The position numbers were made by a program, and so were the translations under genes. A stretch of 64,000 nucleotides of DNA, taken from contig NC_086178.1 of NCBI RefSeq assembly GCF_023053635.1, positions 89,636,226 through 89,700,225 of the forward strand. The letters are read 5' to 3'. How positions within the stretch are numbered: the first letter of the stretch is position 1; every line of letters starts with the position of its first letter. Positions 11,320 through 32,550 of this stretch are shown here, one piece after another. Origin of the DNA: Elgaria multicarinata webbii (taxonomy: Eukaryota; Chordata; Lepidosauria; Squamata; Anguidae). The notes below the pieces were generated by a model that saw nothing but the letters and a program-made list of their open reading frames with translations, was not told the DNA's origin and did no database searches.

Positions 11320-11440
11320 TTTCGGCGGGACTTACTCCCGAGTGAAAGCGCCTAGGATTGCCTCAGATTGCAATCCTATTCGCACTGGGAGTAAGTTCTG
11401 TTGAACCCAAGGGCCTTCGGTTCTGGGTAGGATTGCATTG
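11320..11440. repeat. Dispersed GGGAGTAAGTTCTGTTGAA repeat beside ECD exon 1
   Basis: GGACTTACTCCCGAG ... ATTGCAATCCTATTC ... GGGAGTAAGTTCTGTTGAA ... GGTAGGATTGCA is the same short repeat as at 34580 and 52562. It sits about 140 bases downstream of the ECD first-exon donor. Confidence 0.6.
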
Positions 11441-11689
11441 TCAGTTTCCCCCAGTTTCAAGACAGTGGTACTATTACAGTAAGTACAGGCAGCTTCATTG
11501 GGTTTAGCTAAAGGCCGGTACAATAAAATAAGATTCTATCAAATACAGTAAAAAGATTCAGTAGTAAAGCAAAAGGCAATATCATTGAGTACCGGCTTGT
11601 TTTCAACCATTAGACGATACTGCCATAGTTCATGCTCTCAGGGGGAAGAAATGAGAGCCCTAAATTTATAATCCATACTGTCAGTTACA

Positions 11690-12337
11690 AAAGTGGGCAG
11701 GGCTCCTGCAGCTTTAACTGTTGTGATGAAGAAGGAATTTCACCAGGTTCTGCATGCATAAGGTGACCATATGAAAAGGAGGACAGGGCTCCTGTATCTT
11801 TAACAGTTGTATTGAAAAGGAAATTTCAGCAGGTGTCATTTGTATATATGGGGAACCTGGTGAAATTTCCTCTTCATCACACCAGTTAAAGCTGCAGGTG
11901 CCCTGCTCTCTTTTAAATCTGGTCACTCTAGTATAGCTCCTGCACATTTAACTGTTGTGATGAAGAAGGAATTTCAACCGGTTCTCCATATATACAAATG
12001 ACACCTGCTGAAATTCCCTTTTCTATGCAACTATTAAAGATACAGGAGCCTTGGCCTCCTTTTCATATGGTCACCCTTGCTTAGGTGTTGAAAAGGAGGA
12101 CAGGGCTCCTATATCTTTAAAAGTTGCATAGAAAAGGGAATTTCAGCAGGTGTCATTTGTATATATGGAGAACAGGCTGAAATTTCCTTTTCAATACAAC
12201 TGTTAAAGATACAGGCACCCTGTCCTCCTTTTCATATGGTCACCCTATGCATGCATAGAATGACACCTGCTGAAATTCCCTTTTCTATAGAACTGTTGAA
12301 GATGCAGGAGCCCTGTCCTATTCATATGGTCACCCTA
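11690..12337. mobile_element. Older hAT-type miniature element, split by a younger copy
   Basis: The left piece (11690-11758) and right piece (12256-12337, ending TATGGTCACCCTA) together match the right half of the full-length relative at 46153-46472, with the younger element inserted between them. Confidence 0.65.
11759..12247. mobile_element. hAT-type miniature element(s) with 8-base target duplication
   Basis: Starts TAAGGTGACCATATG and ends CATATGGTCACCCTA. It is flanked on both sides by TGCATGCA (11751-11758 and 12248-12255). An 8-base duplication and TAGGGTGACC-type ends indicate hAT. The interior contains a full ~320-base unit (11759-12077) followed by a shortened ~165-base unit (to 12247), so more than one copy is stacked here. 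No coding capacity. Confidence 0.75.
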
Positions 12338-12654
12338 GCTTAGTTGTTTACTTGGACATTTTGAGTGTGTGGCGGGGAGTGGGTTGCACCTACTTTGCAT
12401 TTTTAGTACATAGACCTTGTTCCAGTGATCACAACTATGAAAAGAAAACTTTACTTATAATATTTATATCCTGACTTTCCACTACAAATGGAAAGGCAGC
12501 TAGCAACAGCAAATACAAAATAAAGCGTAAAAGCAAATCACAGTTTTGAGGTAGGAAACATGAAGAAAACCTAAAAACGCTGCTTAAGCTTATCCTGAGC
12601 AGAGACTGAAGTCGGCTAAGTCTCCTTAGCAGCCATCCCAGAGGTTTTGATATG

Positions 12655-12800
12655 GGACAGTAACACTTTATATTTATCACTTTTTATCCTGCCTTTCCCC
12701 AAAAAAACTAAGGGATGGCAGACATGATGTTCCCTCTCACTCTCACAACAACGCTGTAAGATAGTTTAGACTGAGACAAAACATAGTCCATGGTCACCCA
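12655..12800 (-). mobile_element. Degraded tRNA-SINE/MIR-like fragment
   Basis: TTTATCCTGCCTTTCCCC ... CTCACAACAACGCTGTAAG ... GGTCACCCAGTGAGCT is the inverse of the SINE core and 3' end seen intact at 28656-28893. Confidence 0.6.
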
Positions 12801-13027
12801 GTGAGCTCCATAGATCTATCTATATGAAATGTCTATTCTGCTTTTTATCCTTCTAACCAGGTAAAGAACAGTGACTCATTCAACTGCTGTCACCCTGAAG
12901 TTGCCTCCTTTTCTTCTGACAAAAACGCTGTGTGTTTAACATTTACATGATAAGACACCAACTCAAGAAGTCAGAGGTACCTTACATGGGAATGCAATGT
13001 TGTGGAAAGCTTTTCCTGATTTTGGGG

Positions 13028-13118
13028 GATCATAGAATCATAGAATAGCAGAGTTGGAAGGGACCTACAAGGCCATCGAGTCCAACCCCCTGCTCAATGC
13101 AGGAATGGCAGGATTGTG
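13028..13118 (-). mobile_element. CR1 LINE 3' end fragment
   Basis: ATCATAGAATCATAGAATAG, then GAGTTGGAAGGGACCTACAA and CCATCGAGTCCAACCCCCTG is a clean reverse complement of the CR1 3' terminus. Better preserved than the copy at 8200. Confidence 0.9.
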
Positions 13119-13475
13119 CCCATCACGTAATTATTATATAAGTATAGGAGTCTTGCCATCTAAAAAAAGAAGCAGAAGCAGACAGTAGGTTGAATCCAGA
13201 GTATGCCTTCCATTGATTGAAGGATCCACTCAGAGAAGGTGCCTCTGCCTGATTTTCAAGTATCCCCCACCGCACGTTTCACTTCATTCAGCAGGATCCC
13301 CTGAACCTCAGTGTAACATTTACAGGGGTTGGAGAGGCTGCTGTGGGGAGGAGGGGGCAGGGAAGTCCACTTTCACCAGCACAGTTACATGCAACTAAAT
13401 CTGAACCCACCCCCTATACTCCCATGATGGATTGTGTAAAGTTATTTCTCAGAGAGTGTTTTGTGAGCATTAGAT

Positions 13476-13618
13476 CAGGGCTGGACAATTTGTGGTCCCC
13501 CAGATGTTTCAGACTGCAACTCTCATCAGCCCTAGCTGGTATTGCCGTTGGTAAGGGATCTTTGGAGTTGTAGACCAAAATATGTGGAGGACCACAAATT
13601 GCCCACCTCTGCACTAGA
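13476..13618. mobile_element. Palindromic DNA element (family C)
   Basis: GGTCCCCCAGATGTTTCAGACTG ... TCTTTGGAGTTGTAGACC ... GAGGACCACAAATTGCCC are inverted halves of a short element that recurs at 28933, 36599, 48706, 53466, 55888 and 57767. It resembles the common non-autonomous hAT-like elements of lizard genomes. Confidence 0.65.
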
Positions 13619-13811
13619 TGAATGGAATACTTCTGCATCATTCATAAATGAGGGCTCACTAAGTAATATTTTTCTTAACAGATATATTTTTCTATTGATT
13701 ACATATAGAAGTATATGCATTTATTGGGGTAATTGTGTGCACTTTTCCTCAGTGATATATTGGCTCCTTACTTTAGATACACTTAGCAAGTGAACAGAGC
13801 TTAAGGCACTC

Positions 13812-13915
13812 AAAGTGCAATGCTATGCATGTTTAGACAGAAAAAAGTCCTACAACACCCAGCATTGTAGGACATTTTTCTACCTAAACATGCATTGGAT
13901 TGCGCCTTTAAAGTC
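13812..13915. repeat. Palindromic repeat (family D)
   Basis: AATGCTATGCATGTTTAGACAG and its inverse CTACCTAAACATGCATTGGATT are separated by about 45 bases including an inverted TCCTACAACACCCAGC / TTGTAGGAC. A second copy is at 46868-46990. Confidence 0.7.
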
Positions 13916-14158
13916 AATGAAGCAATGGCTGTTAGCTGAACTGGAAATGGTTAATGATTTTTGTGACTAGATGTAAACACTTTTTTTAATGACTGCCAGC
14001 TTTTGTCACCTCTGAAGATTGACAAATCAATTAGATAGCAAGGAGCTCATTAAGAAATGTTTTTATAGGCCTTTTTCTAGCAACATAGAAAAATAGGGTT
14101 GTGCATGTTCTCTGAATAAAAGTATGATTTTGACAGTATTGTTGGCATTTTAATGTAA

Positions 14159-25177
<11,019 letters not shown>

Positions 25178-25545
25178 CGATTCACTGATGGAATCATCAG
25201 GTTTCCTAGTTCAGAGATACGTTGCTGGATAGAAGCAGTGTCCCGAGAAGCCATTCTTTTTTGGAATGGAGGATGAAAGATTTTCAATCCTCAGGAGACC
25301 CACAGCTTTAAATACATGTGAGTAGTTTCTTCACTCTCACTTGTGAGATGGCCTGTGGAATCTGTTTCCTAGTTGTCTGTGTTAGTGTCAGAAATTAAGA
25401 TGTCTTAAGAAAATTGACACTTGCAAATATTTTTCTATAGGTATTTTAATAGGTAAAAGTGTGTTTTCTTACAGTGTTTTCTTTTTGATGTTGTGACTTT
25501 AATATTAAACAACTGTCAGAGAATAAACATTCTCAAAGCAATCAG
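25178..25545 (+). other. ECD: ECD 3' UTR with polyadenylation signal
   Basis: AATAAA at 25522-25527, about 345 bases after the stop, is the first canonical signal. The cleavage site would be near 25540. Confidence 0.65.
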
Positions 25546-25559
25546 GATACAACTCTGTT

Positions 25560-27230
25560 TATTGAGAGAGAAAACATGGGTGTGTGAAATCCAGACCAGG
25601 TTCTGAATCTGAATAGCACACCTGAACATGGAACTTTCCTACATTCTTTGGGTAGGAAGCAGAGCTATTGCATCAATAACTCAGCATAACTTTTCTGACA
25701 GCAGCAGGTTATGCTTCAGCCAATCATGAAGTTCTATTTCCCTCATGGACCGCTTGTACTATCCATGGGGGATGCTTGGCTTAACTAACATCTATACAGT
25801 GCATGTTACAAGTTGCGTATAGCATAGCTCATGGATATGGGTTAACATTGTTGTGAGATGTTTCTCAAATGTCTCTGCTGATAGTTACACTGTCTACAGC
25901 AAGTCACAGAGCTAGTCTTTTGCAAGTGCGAGCATGTGAAAAGAAAGGCTTTCTAGACTGTAATTTCTTATTCTAGGTAACTTGCATTAGTTCTTGCAAG
26001 GTACATATGTGGCAAGAAATATACTGTGCACAATTCAGCTGTTTTGACAGTTACTTGTTAAAGCAGTAACAGCCGAGAATAACTTCACTCCTTCCAACCC
26101 CTCTCATCTTGAGTCTTATATGCCTAGGAATAAGAAATGAATTAATGTTTGGGCTGACCAGGGCTTAAACTTCTGCCTCCACACAGTGTTGGAAGGTCCC
26201 AGAGGATCATTTGTGAAGAGTACATTCTTGTTGTCCGGAAAGTCTGCCCATGCTTCTTGTACTTCCTACTAAAAGTGCAAATAATGTAAAATATGGTTTT
26301 CTTTAATATGCAATGAGGCTTCTTTGTGTTTCTCTACAGTATTACATAATTAGGCATCCCAGGTGGCACAGGAAAACTTTTCTGCTTTTATTTTAGATCC
26401 CAATGAAGTCAAGCAATTGAGGGAAGGCAATGTTAGTTCATTTAACTGATCACTGTTTAGTTTTTCTTTATGCTCTTTGTACAAATGCATTTTTTGTCTC
26501 TTCGAATTTGAAAAGCTCAAAGCAATTGTACAGCAATTGTTCTGAGACTGAACTGGTGCATCAGCATGAAGCCTGCTGCTAGCAGAAGGTTCAGGCCCAA
26601 GGGTTCACTATATGGTTTCCAGACCAGATGTTGCTGAGTCAGATCTGAGTTCTGTCTTAAGCCCTATTGCGGTCTTCATACATGTCTTTCAAAACAGCTT
26701 TTTGTTTCCCCTGTCTGCAATATTAGCGAGTTAATTCTATCATTTGCCAAAGGATGCTGTTCAATTTCACAATCTGGAGATATTACAAGTATGGTTTAAA
26801 AAAACTGATCCTGTGAAAAAAATAAAAAACATTAAACAAGCTTACTAGATCATCTTGAAGTTTTCCTTCTCTCCATTTATTGAATTGGATTCCAACACTC
26901 ATTCCATTGATGGAAGTAGGGATGGGGGGGTGGTTGCTGGGAGGAAGGGATTGGAAGCATTTCCCCTTGAAGTTTTTTAAATGAACTTGCCTTATGGCTT
27001 GGATCCTAAGATATCTTGAAATGCCAAAAAGACATTGCAAACTTGAGGAGTTTTGATATAAGTTGGAACACTTACTATGTTGCGAAATCATGTGTAGCTC
27101 TCTCCCTCACAAACACACATACACACACACACACAGTTGATGATAGATTACAGAGAGCAGAACTTCATAGCAATGATGCTTTCTTCCCCTGTCGTCAGGG
27201 ATTCCATGCCTCCAAGTTACTGGCTGGTGT
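25560..27230. other. ECD-NUDT13 intergenic, no gene seen
   Basis: AT-rich. An (AC)n tract lies at 27112-27134. I see no exon in this stretch. Confidence 0.5.
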
Positions 27231-27233
27231 TTG

Positions 27234-27293
27234 AGGTATTTAAGCCTAGAGTGGAGGCTTAAATACCTATAAATACAAGGTATTTAAGCCTAT
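27234..27293. repeat. Perfect 14-base inverted repeat plus a third copy
   Basis: AGGTATTTAAGCCT (27234-27247) and its exact inverse (27255-27268) flank a 7-base loop. A third direct copy, AAGGTATTTAAGCCTA, lies at about 27277-27292. Confidence 0.85.
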
Positions 27294-27836
27294 AGTAGAG
27301 AACTCTGTCTAGTCTTCATCAGCTTTCTGAAAAGTAAGTATTCCAGCATGAATTAGTAGTTCCAGAGCTTGTTATTGTAAACCAGGATAGGTTGAAAGAG
27401 TGTCGGACATCAAGTTCCTCTCTCTGGGAATTACTTTTCCAGCCATAGAACAGCTAGGATTTCTTTCCTTTGTCAGCTGGAAGAACACAGGCAGTCTGTT
27501 TGGATAGTTATTCTTTAAGATTTATGCAATTGGTTTGCGTATCCCCCCACCGCCATACATGTGAATGCCTGTGTCCGGCAGTTTCTGTTTACTCTTAATT
27601 ACCAATAAGGGGGCACATCTCAAAGGGAACACAATCCATGTGCAAAACATTTTATTACAATAAAAAAACCTACTGGCATTCACTGCTAAATTCCAGATCC
27701 ACCCTTTAGTTGGAACTGAACACATCCCTGGAGAGAGGAGAGTTGTGAAACAAAAAATATTCCAGCTGCTCAGAACTATTCTCAAGATACCTAAAATTCT
27801 TGCACATCCCCTTTCACTATGCCAAGACCAATATAT

Positions 27837-28267
27837 CTACCATATATGAAAATGCTTTATGCTTACACCAATGCATACACTCTCTGTTGAAACACATCTA
27901 AACAGCTCATTTATCAAAGGTCTACTGTGAACAATGGAGAATTGGTCCAGGGTGTCGGTCAGTTTCTCAGAAAATGACAGGTCAATTTCAATTTGACTGA
28001 AACAGCTATTGAACCATCTTGACAAAAAGGCAATTGCTGTGCCTTCAACATTTTGCCTGATAAGCAGACTGTTAAACTGAACTTGATCTTTATACAACTG
28101 ATAGAGCTTCCATCTGAAAATCCATTTAAAATAAGATTCCAACATTATTTTTTTAAATGGAGCTTTTGATCTCTGCACTTGTTGCAGAAGCCAAATCAAT
28201 GTATATTCTTCAGTGGCAGCAAGCATGCGTGTCTTCCTGCACTTGGCAACACAACAGACTGGGTTTC
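27837..28267 (-). CDS. Unassigned ORF / candidate terminal exon
   Basis: An open frame of 129 codons from ATG at 28226 to a stop at 27837-27839. It can be extended without a stop up to a strong splice acceptor (long T/C tract then TTATAG) whose exon would begin at 28267. The product has an ordinary soluble-protein composition with EEYTLIWLLQQVQRSKAPF and FKWIFRWKLYQLYKDQ (about residues 5-50), two basic-aromatic amphipathic stretches and several Cys. I recognise no domain, and the human locus has no gene here. No promoter, upstream exon or poly(A) signal was identified. An ORF this long can arise by chance in a 64-kb AT-rich window, so it may be nothing. Confidence 0.3.
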
Positions 28268-28655
28268 TATAAAAAAAAGAAAGAAAGAAAGCATATTTAG
28301 ATAGAAATAGTAATCATCAAATTAGTGAATTAAATTAAACAAACAAGTGAATTATAGTCAGTCTTATTAAAATGGCTCTCTCAAACAATTGTTGGTTTGG
28401 TCTGAAACCTAAGGACTGTACAATCCCTATGCTGTCAGCCCTACATAATATTCTGATCAACGAGTCTTTTAAAACAACAAAGTCTGAAAGAAAATGTTGA
28501 TGAGCCGACTACATATAAGCAACACTGTTGTGATCTTTCAGCCCGATATTTGTTTTTGTTGCACTTCGTCTTGATCAGGTACTTCTTCAATTATCAGCTA
28601 TGTGGTTTATTTCATCATGACTGTTCAATTAATCTAATATTCTTATACTACTTAT

Positions 28656-28893
28656 TGTTGTTGTTGTTGTTGCATTTATATCCCGCCTTTTTCCCTCCAA
28701 GGAACCCAAGGTGGCATACATAATCCTCCTCCTCCTCCCCATTTTATCCTCACAACAACAACCCGGTGAGGTAGGTTGGGCTGAGAGTCTGTGACTGGCC
28801 CAAAGTCACCCAGTGGGTTTCCATGGCCAAATGGGGACTAGAACCTGGATCTCCCGACTCCCAGTCCAACACTTTAGCCACTACACCACACTT
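28656..28893 (-). mobile_element. tRNA-derived SINE, near full length
   Basis: On the minus strand it opens AGTGTGGTGTAGTGGCTAAAG (A box), has GGTTCTAGTCCCC (B box), the GGGTGACTTTGGGCCAGTCA core and ends GGGATATAAATGCAAC with a (AAC)n tail. Confidence 0.9.
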
Positions 28894-28932
28894 AGTGCCA
28901 TCTTCAGCAACATCCTTTTTTACTTTAGAATA

Positions 28933-29036
28933 GCATTCCCCAACCTGCTGCCATCTAGTTGTTTTGGACTATGACACCCATCAGCCATATGGGAATTGTA
29001 GTCCAAAACATACAGAGAGAACCAGGTTGGGGAAAG
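28933..29036. mobile_element. Palindromic DNA element (family C)
   Basis: TTCCCCAACCTG ... TGTTTTGGACTATGACACCC and the inverse GGAATTGTAGTCCAAAACA ... CCAGGTTGGGGAA are paired arms of about 45 bases. Confidence 0.8.
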
Positions 29037-29039
29037 CAA

Positions 29040-31095
29040 TTCTAAAATGTCCTAATGGCTCTGTTGGAAATTTAATTCTTCAGTTAGGAATTCCTTAGGG
29101 TTGAGTGTGGGGAGCACCTTATATTCACGTTCCATCATCTGCACCAACTTAAATGCTTCCTATCTGGGTTTTGCTATAAAGGCATCTTAGAGATACCCAA
29201 GAAGGTCCTCCATATACCCATTACATAGAAAAGGATCCAACGGTGTTCATGCACTAGTACCATAAACCAATGCTTGCTCAACATCAATAGTGCTTGCTAG
29301 CGCAAAGAGAAATCTGGTGGCAAAAAGGGTCTTTCCTTTAAAACAAGGAACATACTCTCCACACACCTTATTTTAAAGGCACATGGCCCCCTTTTCACTG
29401 CCCCACTATCAAATTTCCCATTGCAGTAGCAAATGCGGCCAGTGTTGTGCAAGCGTTGGTTTATACTAGCTCGCGAACACCATTGGATCATTCCTTTAAT
29501 ATCTTATTTCCACCAAGGACATGTTCTTACTGTTTATACCAAGTTCAGAGAGCAAAGACAAAACAGAGTAGTGTCATCGGTGGCTAGCCAACTCCCACTC
29601 CACCCTCACCCCCCCAATTACAGAGCCCAACCTGTGTTGCCAAAGTAAATCCCCAAAGAACTTGCAGAAAATGTCAGCCCCTATCTGGGCTGAATATTGG
29701 GAGTCAGAGTAAAGTAACAGAGAAGCAGGGACTCCAAATGATATTTAAAATGGCAAAATTATAGACTGGATCAGTTGACTGCCCTGAGCCTTCAACAAGG
29801 ATTGAGCTACAAATCTATATAAATAGCTGTTCAACCAACTGGATACTTGGAGCACATCTATCAGGGCAACTTCACTCTATTTTTTTACAACATTTTCTGA
29901 ACATGAGCACTGTTGAGCACTCAAGAGTTGAAAGTAGAGTACTGGCAACATTCCCAGATAGGAGGTGGAAGACTCTTGGACAAATGGAATATTTTTGCAA
30001 AGAAAAGGTAGTCAGTTTGAGAGCACACTTTAGCACCCAATGAAAGTATCTTTTGGGTTGCACAGGCAACACCCATGACAAGAAAATAGCAATTACGTTT
30101 GGAGAAACAATGAAATAAAAAATTAACTCCACTTTGTTATTTCAGTGCCTTAAAAAAAAAATAGGTGAACAACTTGAACCTCAAAAGAGCTGTGGCAGCA
30201 ACAGTAAATATTGTGAACCAGCTGCTATAGGCAACTTCAACTAGTCTCTGCAAGAAGCACTAAATGCCACTGCAAGCTGGCACAGAGGAACTGAAGTAGA
30301 AGGGATGGATATTCAATGCCTTTACTCCAAGAGAGCTTTATATAAGAATCATTGGAGAGTATGAGCTTCTCAGATGCCTATTTATTTAGGCATCAACATT
30401 TTTTGATGCTGGAGGCTTTGAGCGTTTTTAAACTGGAACTTAGGTGGCATTTGTATAATAATATCTAGTGAATAACTTTAACAAAGTTTGGGGCATGTTT
30501 TTGGACTTAAAGCTTGCTCTGACACAACAGTTTTACTCTAGGGGAGCACCTGGAAAATGTGCTGTCAGAATGAAAAATCCAAATGGATTCATTTGGAAGG
30601 ATTTCTGCCAAGAACTTCTGATTTATTTATTTTTAAAAAAAAACACCTCTCAAAGTGCACAATACCAAAAATAAGCTGTTTCCACTTTGTGCTCCAGAAT
30701 CACTTAATGACTGTGTAAAACTAAAAGAAATGCTTAACCTTTCCTGCACTCCTTTTATCCACAGTTGATCAATTCACATTTAGTTTGTCAGCTGTCAAAA
30801 TATTTCTTTGTCTTTTTAATTTGCAAAACAGTCTCTCCATTCCAGTGTCATATGTATATTAAGGCTGTCATCTGATTCAGAAAATTGGGCACAGCAGTCC
30901 TTCTGGTGAGGACAGACTGATCTGGAGGCAGAGGAATGTCTTCCCAGGGCAGAAGAGAGAGAGGAGCAACATTTATTGTTTTCCTTCACTTTTTCAGGAG
31001 TCCATTTTTCCCCTTTGATGATTTCCCTCCCACTGCAACCACTGGGGAAAGCATTATGTAGGCCAGCTCCAGGGCTGATGTATTTCATAGAAATC
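29040..31095. other. ECD-NUDT13 intergenic, no gene accepted
   Basis: Several 60-125-codon open frames exist on the minus strand, but none has homology or splice signals that I can support. Confidence 0.45.
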
Positions 31096-31099
31096 TGTG

Positions 31100-31215
31100 G
31101 TGTGACCACATTTAGAAAGCTGTGTACAGTTCTGGTCACCACGGCTAAAAAATAATAATGTAGAGTTGGGAAAAGTGCAGACAAGGGCAACTAAGATGAT
31201 CAAGGGGCTGGAGCA
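31100..31215 (+). mobile_element. CR1-type LINE reverse transcriptase fragment
   Basis: GTGTACAGTTCTGGTCACCA ... AAAGTGCAGACAAGGGCAAC ... ATGATCAAGGGGCTGGAG encodes the remains of the QFW...[16 protein letters not shown] segment of CR1-group ORF2. Confidence 0.6.
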
Positions 31216-31829
31216 AAGTTATCTGCAAAGTTCCAACTTCAAAATATCCATCCAACTGGATAAATAAAGCAATCATAAATTCCGTGAAATATTTACCACT
31301 GACTACAGCACAGGATGTGATGTGAGACACCCCTATACATCCATAGCAAGCTAGCCCTCATTACTGCAAAAGTGACTCAATAGGGCTTAAAAATAGCAGA
31401 ACTGGTTTGCTGTTGGTAGCTAAGAGGATGGGTTGAGGAATTTGTTTCTTACAGTCAATGACTATCATTCCCTTCCCAGTACAATGGCCCGAGAAATGGT
31501 GACCTGTTTTTAACCAAAGCAAGTCATGAAGGCAGCAAGTCCTCTACCAATGTGACAGTCAGTTGGTGTGCAAAACTTGAATTCAGGTTTTTGAGTATAA
31601 AAACCTGCATTCCCCCCCACCCCACCCAACAGTACAATTTGCAGCTTGGCATTTGAATGTGCAGTTTTAGACACAAATGTTCCCACTTTCATATTTATAT
31701 ACTTCAAAGTAACATGTCTTATTGTAGGGTTTCTCATTATACCCCATTATTGTGCAAGTTTCTCTTAATTGAGCAAACACTGAATTTCATGGTGTCTCAT
31801 TCACTTACGTTAATTCTGACTAGAACTTT

Positions 31830-31893
31830 TGTGAACCGCCCAGAGAGCTTCGGCTGTTGGGCGGTATAAAAATTTAATTAATAAATAAAATAA
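31830..31893 (+). repeat. LINE 3' end stem with AATAAATAAAA tail
   Basis: GTGAACCGCCCAGAGAGCTT and CGGCTGTTGGGCGGTATAAA form the 3' stem-loop also seen at 34470-34530 and, inverted, at 42265-42325, followed by A-rich tails. Confidence 0.65.
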
Positions 31894-31896
31894 ATA

Positions 31897-32074
31897 AAAC
31901 AAATTCTGTATTGACCCTGTTCAGACAACAGGCTACCGCAAATGGTTAGCGTGTTTAAGCAGTGGTTATGTAGCCACCATGGTTAGGAACGGTTCACATG
32001 ACACGCTAAGCCTCGTGTTTAGCTCAAAATGCTTAACCACAGGTCTGAACAGGGTCAATACGGAATTTGTTTTC
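31897..32074. mobile_element. Palindromic miniature element
   Basis: AACAAATTCTGTATTGACCC, then TGTTCAGAC, pairs with the inverse GTCTGAACAGGGTCAATACG and GAATTTGTT. The inner parts GGTTAGCGTGTTTAAGCAG / GCTTAACC also pair. Terminal repeats are about 30 bases with one or two mismatches. Confidence 0.8.
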
Positions 32075-32355
32075 AAATGTAACACTGCTGGGCCATTGTG
32101 CTGAGAAGGTAATGACAGCCATTGGCTGTAAGAAACAAATTCCTTTTTGCCTAGGTGTCGGACAAAGGAGGCAGCAGACAAACTTTGGCACTCATCAGCA
32201 CCCCCAATCCCAAACCCACCCAGGTGATACATTCTTACAAGATCTGACAGCAAATTCTTTGGTTCAGACAAAAGTGCTAAGTGGCACAGTGATAAAATCA
32301 GTACCAGCATGCGAAATATTTTCACCTGAAATAGGAAATGGCTGAATAGTCCTCT

Positions 32356-32550
32356 CTAATCTGGCAGAGAGTCCTGCTTCTTAACCCATTCCTGGATCAG
32401 TTGGTGGGCTATGGCTTGCTTAGGTGGCACCCAAAAGGAGAGGCTTTCATCTTTTTCTTTGGAAGGCTTTGGTGCTCTTCCGAGGGCCTTCACCACCTCC
32501 TCATGGCTGAACCACCTGGCAGCTTCAAGCTCCTGACTGTTGATGCTAAT
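32356..32550 (-). CDS. NUDT13: NUDT13 coding exon 8 (last)
   Basis: Residues 280-343, [12 protein letters not shown] and [14 protein letters not shown], stop TAG at 32358-32356. Acceptor follows a long T tract ending CAG. Confidence 0.95.
   Translation of the reverse strand: MSINSQELEAARWFSHEEVVKALGRAPKPSKEKDESLSFWVPPKQAIAHQLIQEWVKKQDSLPD

Noticed and set aside
30816-31190. 124-codon minus-strand open frame
   Set aside because: Its start overlaps a CR1-type fragment on the other strand, and there is no homology or splice signal.
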